The notes beneath the pieces were generated by a model. That model made no database searches, was not told the origin of the DNA, and saw nothing but the letters and a program-made list of their open reading frames with translations. A stretch of DNA of 12,442 nt from Phoronis ovalis (taxonomy: Eukaryota; Phoronida; Phoronidae). Position numbers and translations under genes: made by a program. Where the stretch lies: positions 1 to 12,442 of the forward strand of contig JAOXYB010045126.1 in assembly GCA_028565635.1 (NCBI GenBank). Reading direction: 5' to 3'. Below, in pieces: positions 7,088 to 12,442 of this stretch; the first letter of the stretch is position 1; every line of letters starts with the position of its first letter.

Positions 7088-7490
7088 CTGAAATTGTATT
7101 ATTCAAAAGCATTAGCAATGTAGGCACTTCTTATCTGCGGCACCCTGTAATTGTGTGTTTACATAAGTGGTGAGGTATTAAAAGTTCTAGAGAAAGTCCA
7201 ACTAAGATTTATAATAGATCGATGACAAATATTTGGCCTTTAGTACGTAATTCGTACTCAATGGGGATTGAAAAATATTAGTTGTCAAAAGTTGTGATCT
7301 GATGAGTTCGTGCTGCTCAATGTTGATAATCTGACGAGTAGCACCAACTAACTCATATCAGGTAAAGAATTGTATCAGCTAATATTATTTTAAAAAAACT
7401 AGTTTTTAGAAGGACTATTTAAATATAAGTATATTATATAACACGCGAAGACCTTGCACAAATTGTATGAAACTATGTAACGTCACTTAC

Positions 7491-7604
7491 TACAGATTGT
7501 GATGCTGATAGACAGAGTCGACATCCTTAGCCGAATTCTCGGAATCGCATGAAGCACTTGGACCAGACAAATAAAATCGGCATGAAGTACAGCACTCCAA
7601 TGAT
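7491..7604 (-). CDS. Candidate 114 bp exon upstream of the lectin domain
   Basis: A good acceptor (TGTTTTTATTTCAG, 7605-7618) and a consensus donor GTAAGT (7490-7485) enclose 114 bp, a multiple of three. Two frames stay open. The phase 1-1 frame, compatible with exon A, starts HWSAVLHADF and contains two cysteines. The phase 2-2 frame contains SLECCTSCRF and looks more like an extracellular cysteine-rich segment, but would not join exon A directly. I recognise no domain in either. Splice signals are the only support. Confidence 0.35.
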
Positions 7605-9360
7605 CTGAAATAAAAACAGAGACAATCATATTTAGGTGACCCGTTGAGCCCCCCTGCTGGTCATGGTTAATTGCGACACTATATCCCGAATCATTTGTTA
7701 AATGAATTCCTCCTATTGGATAGCGATATAATTCGTTCGGGAATGCTGACGTCAACCCTTTGAATGCATATATCACTTTACAACTTAAAAAAATTTAATT
7801 TTATATTTAAGTAAACGCAATGATATATAATATACCCGTACATCTTTGGGTTTCTGTTGTTTGAACTAATTAACTTCGAAATAGGTGTATACGATACGCT
7901 GCTATGCCAAATGCATCTTCAGAAGTACACACTGCAATGACGTGTTTTAATGTGCCACGGTGAGATTCGCAACAATTTTAATGACTTTTTCGATTATGTT
8001 TTGCTTTCTGAATTTCAATTTGAATGGTAATGTCGAGGGGAATAGGAGTAATGATAATGGTATATGCGATATTAGTTAGAAATATCCGGTTGAAGGATTT
8101 CTGCCGCAGTTGAGAGTGTAATTAGAATTGAGATAAATTAGCTTCCGGTTGTTAGATGTTTTAACAGGTAGTAAAAACGTATTAGGCTAATTATCCATCT
8201 TCAGTTTTCCCAGGAATTTTAGTTGGCCATTTTAAAAGCGTGCATGTACCGGATTAAAGATAATGAGGAAGCATTTCTACAGAAAAAATGAAAATCGAAT
8301 CCACTGCAAGTAAAGATCATTCCATACCTATTATAACAGTATAACACTGCGCTGCGCACTCATTCGACTCAATAGTTTATTTAGTATTTTACAATATTAC
8401 ATTAAAGATTAACAATGGATTCAGTAATTCACTCTAAATGATATTTTGTAAACGCATGATAATGAAAAACAATACTGAATTGTCTGTTTGAGTGTTTATC
8501 TATTATAAATACTAGCTAATTTTAAAAATAACCAAGTATCATGTGTTTATAGAATAATTGTAATTGTTTTTTACATGAACTTTGCCTGCTGAGATATGCC
8601 TTTTTCTCTTACTATTGGCTGCTAACGAATGTTATTGTTGTTATCTAAGAATACCTAAGCTATAATGTTTGTTCTGAAGACTTCTAATAAGTATTCAAAT
8701 TACGTCCTTTATAGTTGAAGTGGTGTATAGGTAGTTGCGTTGTGGAGTACATTGGAGTATTGCATTTATAATTAACTATCTTGCAGGTGGCGCATTTAGG
8801 GGATTTACATAAACTAATTCCCTTAATACACAAGATACAAACATTACGCAACAAAAGCAAATGCATTATTATTCTTTTCCTTGAATCGATGCTCAACTTA
8901 AAATCTTGGATTATTGATCCTTTCGTATACCTTAATTTCCGTATACTAATTACATGGACTTTCAAGATTTAGACAGGTTAATTTTGCTTCGTTATTATGC
9001 AACTCTTTAAAATGACCAACATTTATTTCAACGGCAACGTAATCTAAGTATGCTGCATTCAAGTTATTTAATAATTATGTAAATATATATGTATTTTGTT
9101 TTTATTACAATAAATTCATATAAACGTTAATCTCATCTAGCGTAACCACAAACAACTGAATGACTGAAGCAGTACTAATTTTCTAAATAAAACATTCACA
9201 CCAATCAGCCATAACAAAACCCAGAAGCTAAACAAAGAATCTAAGTTTTGGTAATCAAGTATTAGTACAGTCTATACTGTCTCTGCATGGTGTGCCTTTC
9301 GGAACATTCGGTACCCTTAAATGGGCCCCTAAAATTATCACAAAAGGCTGGCGTATTCAG
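7605..9360. other. Gene-poor AT-rich stretch
   Basis: I see no supported exon here. A tidy acceptor-like CTATCTTGCAG ends at 8786 on the plus strand and opens a 62-codon frame, but the frame is low-complexity and has no donor or known domain. If the minus-strand lectin gene has a signal-peptide exon, it should lie here or further right. I looked for ATG plus hydrophobic codons plus donor and did not find a convincing one. Confidence 0.5.
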
Positions 9361-9363
9361 TTT

Positions 9364-9369
9364 TATAAA
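9364..9369 (+). promoter_or_regulatory. TATA box of the plus-strand secreted-protein gene
   Basis: TATAAA occurs 77 nt before the ATG at 9441. A start site about 30 nt downstream (near 9394) would leave a 5' UTR of about 45 nt. A second TATATAAA at 9423-9430 is too near the ATG to serve this start codon. Confidence 0.45.
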
Positions 9370-9440
9370 TTGAACAACTTGGGCGCTCGTTTGTTGAAGG
9401 TTATGCGTTTAGAAACTGATGATATATAAACTTACAAGCA

Positions 9441-9489
9441 ATGCAATCTCTGTTGGTAATATGCGTCGGTATTGTAGTATCGGTACAAG
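9441..9489 (+). CDS. Signal-peptide first exon of an unidentified secreted protein
   Basis: The ATG opens 16 codons reading MQSLLVICVGIVVSVQ plus one base, then a donor CAAG/GTAAAT (9490). The peptide is uniformly hydrophobic with no charged residue, a textbook signal peptide. The phase-1 exit is the usual junction to shuffled extracellular modules such as the 1-1 PAN exon in this window. Joined to a phase-1 acceptor starting CT (as at 12254), the split codon becomes Ala with Val at -3, a good signal-peptidase site; joined to GT it becomes Gly. The mature protein is not determined. The gene runs opposite to the lectin gene and may be a diverged neighbour of the same class. Confidence 0.7.
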
Positions 9490-9648
9490 GTAAATATTTA
9501 TTTTAAGGGATGTGATCATACAACGGAAAAAAAATTAAAGCACTCAGTGGAACCTAAAACATGGTAGACCTGTATTTATTAGAATGTAGTTTCATCACTC
9601 AAAAATGCAGCAATAAGAGAGACTATAGTCAATCCTGATTACATGACC

Positions 9649-9689
9649 CTAGGATAATATATAAAGTTCTACAGTTTTATATATCCTAG
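9649..9689. repeat. Small AT-rich hairpin
   Basis: CTAGGATAATATATAAA (9649-9665) and TTTATATATCCTAG (9676-9689) can pair with a small bulge across a loop of about 10 nt. It lies in the putative first intron of the plus-strand gene. Confidence 0.55.
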
Positions 9690-9777
9690 CACGACGCTCC
9701 TGTATAACATGCGACTTGCTGTAGGGTCATGGGTTTCTATCTCAGACTGGTCAGAGTTCGACAAAAATCCTTCATGC

Positions 9778-9832
9778 TAGTCCTAATAATAAGCCCAATG
9801 CTCGTCAGATGTTGGGCCTATTATTAGGACTA
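9778..9832. repeat. 21 bp inverted repeat forming a strong hairpin
   Basis: Arms 9778-9798 and 9812-9832 are complementary over 21 bp with one mismatch, around a 13 nt loop. The arms start TAGTCCTAATAATA. It could be a tiny foldback remnant or a structured intronic element. No terminator role is implied in a eukaryote. Confidence 0.75.
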
Positions 9833-10304
9833 CGTTTATGCTTGCTCACAGGGCTTGCGCTTGTAATAGCATAATATCCATTCAATGGATCCGGAAGTCG
9901 GGCCTTCAGTGGAATATTTTGGATTTTGTTGTCATTGTGGAACCTATGACATGTACAAAGTCGTCTAAATGTATAAGAAACGGTAGTGCTGGCTATACGC
10001 CACAAGAAAGCTATAGTAGGGTCATATATAACCGTTGGAAAACAGCTTTTAGCACACAGAGGGCCATGACATCTTTAGTCAGTTTTAGTAGAGTCGTGTA
10101 GCCAAGATTTAAGAAACAAGAGTTGAGGCATCGACAGAAGCAAATATGTGTGTGAAATTCTTTATTTAATCAAGCTAGTAAGTGTTTAGGAAGTCCAACC
10201 TGTCTGCCATAGTAGGTCATGTGCTCGGGACTAAAATAATTCACATATGTATGACAGTATGAGTAAATATAACTAGATTTGATATCCAACGCTAGTCTTC
10301 AAAC

Positions 10305-10465
10305 TACGTATGATAATGTACAGTATTGGATTTGTATTTTATTTCGACACAGGTCTTTTCCCTTCTTTTTTGCGTAGGGTTTATTATGAATGTTGCTCAT
10401 TTAAATATCAGGAATGAGTTGCAACTTGCTATAGAACCCATTCTAGTAGTCTTTCCCATGTCATC
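10305..10465 (+). repeat. Direct duplication, copy 1 (161 bp)
   Basis: This segment recurs at 10938-11098 with about nine-tenths identity and equal total length; two 3 bp length differences cancel out. Both copies contain the same acceptor-like ATTTTATTTCGACACAG. Similarity stops sharply at the left edge and fades at the right. It could be a tandem exon duplication or two copies of a short dispersed repeat. Confidence 0.85.
10353..10417 (+). CDS. Candidate terminal exon in duplication copy 1
   Basis: After the acceptor ending at 10352, a phase-1 reading gives a 20-codon tail starting LFPSFLRRVYYECC and ending in TGA (10415-10417). The phase fits the signal exon at 9441. The matching frame and stop are kept in copy 2. 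The tail is short and similar to no family I know, and another frame of the same duplication is also open. This is a hypothesis rather than a gene call. Confidence 0.25.
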
Positions 10466-10794
10466 GGGGAATAGTGTGAGATTTGACAACTAGCCTAGCA
10501 TTTAAAATTGTGAGTCTTTTAAATATTTATTAAATCACTTCTAATCATTAATTTGCTGATAAAATTTAATTTCCATTTTTCAAATTTACAAGGGGATGGA
10601 AGAGTTACTTGTCAATTTATTTATGCAGCATAATATATGAATACAAGTTTATTCATGAAATATACTAGTGTGTAAATAATGTTTTAGCTACATATCCTCT
10701 CTAACGGCAATAACAGAAAACTATATAGGTCCTATTGTTTTCCTATGTACCAGCCATGAAACTGAATAAGTGTCGAACACTTTTGAAATTTTAG

Positions 10795-10867
10795 GTTCCC
10801 ACTACATTTCAACCACGGTTCAGGAAAAGTATTGGAAGACGGCCAACGAGATCCAAATATATTTTAT
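10795..10867 (+). CDS. Candidate exon between the two duplicated copies
   Basis: Acceptor GAAATTTTAG (ending 10794) and donor GTGAGT (10868) bracket 73 bp. Read from phase 1 it gives SHYISTTVQEKYWK and onward, leaving in phase 2. If the donor is not used, the frame stops at TGA 10869-10871. Both splice signals are good, but I recognise no domain. Confidence 0.3.
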
Positions 10868-10937
10868 GTGAGTCAGTTTATCATATTATCACGAAATTAA
10901 AAATACAATAGATGAATACTAGAAATAAACGGGAGAA

Positions 10938-11098
10938 TACGTATGATAATGTACATTATTGGATTTGTATTTTATTTCGACACAGGTCTTTTTCCTTTTT
11001 TGCATAGGGTTTATAATTATGAATGTTGCTCAATTAAAAATCAGGAATGAGTTGCAACTTGCTATAGAACCCATTCTAATAGTCTTTCCCACGTCATC
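10938..11098 (+). repeat. Direct duplication, copy 2 (161 bp)
   Basis: This is the second copy of 10305-10465, offset by 633 bp. Differences are scattered substitutions plus one 3 bp gain and one 3 bp loss. Confidence 0.85.
10986..11050 (+). CDS. Candidate terminal exon in duplication copy 2
   Basis: This is equivalent to 10353-10417: phase-1 entry after GACACAG, tail starting LFPFLHRVYNYECC, TGA at 11048-11050. Compared with copy 1, one codon is lost and one gained, and the stop is unchanged. An AATAAA occurs near 11329 downstream. Support is limited to splice signal, phase and conserved frame. Confidence 0.25.
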
Positions 11099-11099
11099 T

Positions 11100-12250
11100 T
11101 GGATAGATTTGCGTTTCTTGAAAATAAGACTGATGGAAACTATACACAATTACGTAATCACTTACCTTTACATATAAAACTGAACACTTTTATTGTCTGT
11201 GATTAAGATTACGGTGGGTGTGATAGTGCGTGATAATGCTGTACAGCCGGAAAAGTAAATCCTGCGCGAAAGCCAGGATCAATTGGAATGTTTTAATATT
11301 GCATCGCTAAATATGTTATACATTAATATAATAAAAAAAATAAGACAGTTTAGATCAATAAACAATGACGTCATAATCAAGTTGGCATAAAGTAACTAAT
11401 ATAGATCCTGCTAGTGTAATTAGCATTTTCGTTTCTTCTTTTTCTTTTCTTGCATTGGGACATTTCTAGTTGAAAGTGGGTATAATTTCGCACGAAGTGA
11501 AAGAACTCACAATTTGAAAATGCCATGTTTTTCAAAATTTGATGGATTTATTTCCATACTAAGAAATGATTCATTTTTCTTCCTATTTCCTGCCAATTCA
11601 CCCTGGCACTCTTGAGTCAGGGAGAAAAAACGTTTATTGGTTGACCCTTCAAGAAAAATCGGGAGTGGGCATGAAACATGATTACCTTCCGCGAACAGTT
11701 AAGGTATCTATTATAAGACTATTAAGGCGGATGAGAAAATCAGTTGTATCCTCTTGCCTTAGTGCCTAGCAAATAGATAAAAGGGGCGATCTGGAATAGA
11801 GTTAGTTTTTGAAAATACGACCGAAAACTGAAACTTGGTTGATTAATTTATCTCAATTTTATATGACAGATAAGATTTAAAACTTTTGTTGCCCATGATT
11901 ACGACGATGCTACAGAAATTAAGAAAACTTCAACATGTTAAAACTGACATAAAAGTGAATGGTCTTTATATTATAATGCTTTTGCATAATGAACTATAAC
12001 TGTTTTAGCAAAATCTGTATATAATAGTTTCTGCACGCCAAATATAGTTTTCTATAATAATAATTTTTTGGAAAACTAATTTTCTTGATACACCCAATTT
12101 TTTTTTTCAATATATATAGACTTATAAGCAGAAAAATACATTATGTATGCTTGTGAATGATAAAAATGTTCATATAATTTCCATGCTTTAGTGCTTCTGC
12201 ATAAATTATTTGCTTCATTGCTGACTTTATCATCTAAAATTGTTTCTTTA
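11100..12250. other. AT-rich stretch without a supported gene
   Basis: A 67-codon plus frame at 11566-11769 has ordinary amino-acid variety, but I see no domain and no clear splice pair. The remainder is AT-rich with no repeat structure I can define. Confidence 0.45.
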
Positions 12251-12253
12251 CAG

Positions 12254-12309
12254 CTTGTGAGGAAAATGATTACTTTGTTATCGGAAAAATTATTGCATAC
12301 AGTATTTAG
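12254..12309 (+). CDS. Candidate phase-1 exon, short, ends in stop
   Basis: A strong acceptor TTGTTTCTTTACAG ends at 12253. Phase-1 reading gives CEENDYFVIGKIIAYSI, then TAG. Joined to the signal exon at 9441, it yields an Ala at the cleavage site followed by Cys-Glu-Glu, a natural start for a mature secreted protein. The early stop makes it a very short product, a damaged exon, or a mis-set boundary. The fragment weakly recalls a sushi-domain start (YxxGxxxxY) but lacks the cysteines needed to say so. Confidence 0.3.
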
Positions 12310-12442
12310 TCAGGCGGCCAATGGTCATCCGTGAGAATTTTTTGATGAAATATGCAAACCCATTTTTTCACGTAGACTAGGCTCTCAGTAAGTGAAAAAT
12401 CTTTGGTGCCACTTTTGTAACCCCCGCGGTGACCCTTTTCTA

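Noticed and set aside
8781-8972. Plus-strand frame after a good CTTGCAG acceptor
   Set aside because: Low-complexity I/L/K-rich translation, no donor, no domain; one acceptor-like site is expected by chance.
9805-10101. Overlapping frames on both strands (66 and 87 codons)
   Set aside because: They overlap the 21 bp hairpin, show no domain and lack a fitting phase-1 acceptor for the signal exon.
11566-11769. 67-codon plus-strand frame
   Set aside because: No recognisable motif, no convincing splice signals; length is within chance.
12405-12442. GC-rich CCCCGCGGTGACCC end of the window, slightly like the repeat at 4594
   Set aside because: Similarity is too short, and the sequence is cut by the window edge.

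Overview
The window is eukaryotic nuclear DNA from an invertebrate animal. It is AT-rich, its genes are split into small exons with GT..AG borders, and it is packed with inverted-repeat transposons. The recognisable exons encode a C-type lectin-like domain (CTLD) and a PAN/apple domain. Many marine invertebrates (molluscs, lophotrochozoans, hemichordates, cephalochordates) carry large families of such secreted lectins, but the sequence alone does not fix the phylum. There are no bacterial genes, RNA genes or CRISPR arrays. Long open frames are rare and mostly chance.

Minus-strand gene (about 7087 down to 799). Three exons rebuild one CTLD with exactly matching splice phases: exon A (7087-6862, phase 1 in, phase 2 out), exon B (3856-3774, phase 2 in, phase 1 out) and exon C (1019-799, phase 1 in, ending in a stop). 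All four canonical CTLD cysteines are present, but the calcium/sugar-binding motifs are degraded. Between exons B and C lies a symmetrical phase 1-1 exon (2639-2412) encoding a complete PAN/apple domain. Spliced in, it would sit inside the CTLD fold; skipped, the CTLD is intact. A poly(A) signal lies at 690-685. The 5' end of the gene was not found; a possible upstream exon is at 7604-7491.

Introns. The A-B intron (3857-6861) is about 87 percent mobile DNA made of three inverted-repeat elements almost end to end: a foldback-type element (3927-5624) with long arms built of tandem subrepeats and a 9-10 bp target duplication, a 527 bp imperfect palindrome (5893-6419), and a 387 bp element (6456-6842) with a perfect 9 bp target duplication, inserted 10 nt from the splice donor of exon A. 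The PAN-C intron holds a 380 bp MITE with 43 bp terminal inverted repeats (1702-2081) and a cluster of GCGAGCATTG repeats.

Plus-strand gene (from 9441). A TATA box (9364) precedes an exon encoding a clean signal peptide and ending in phase 1. Several possible phase-1 acceptors follow (10353, 10795, 10986, 12254). Two of them lie in a 161 bp direct duplication (10305-10465 and 10938-11098). The product is unknown.

The rest (1-190, 341-684, 1020-1701, 2640-3773, 7605-9360, 11100-12250) shows no gene that I can support.
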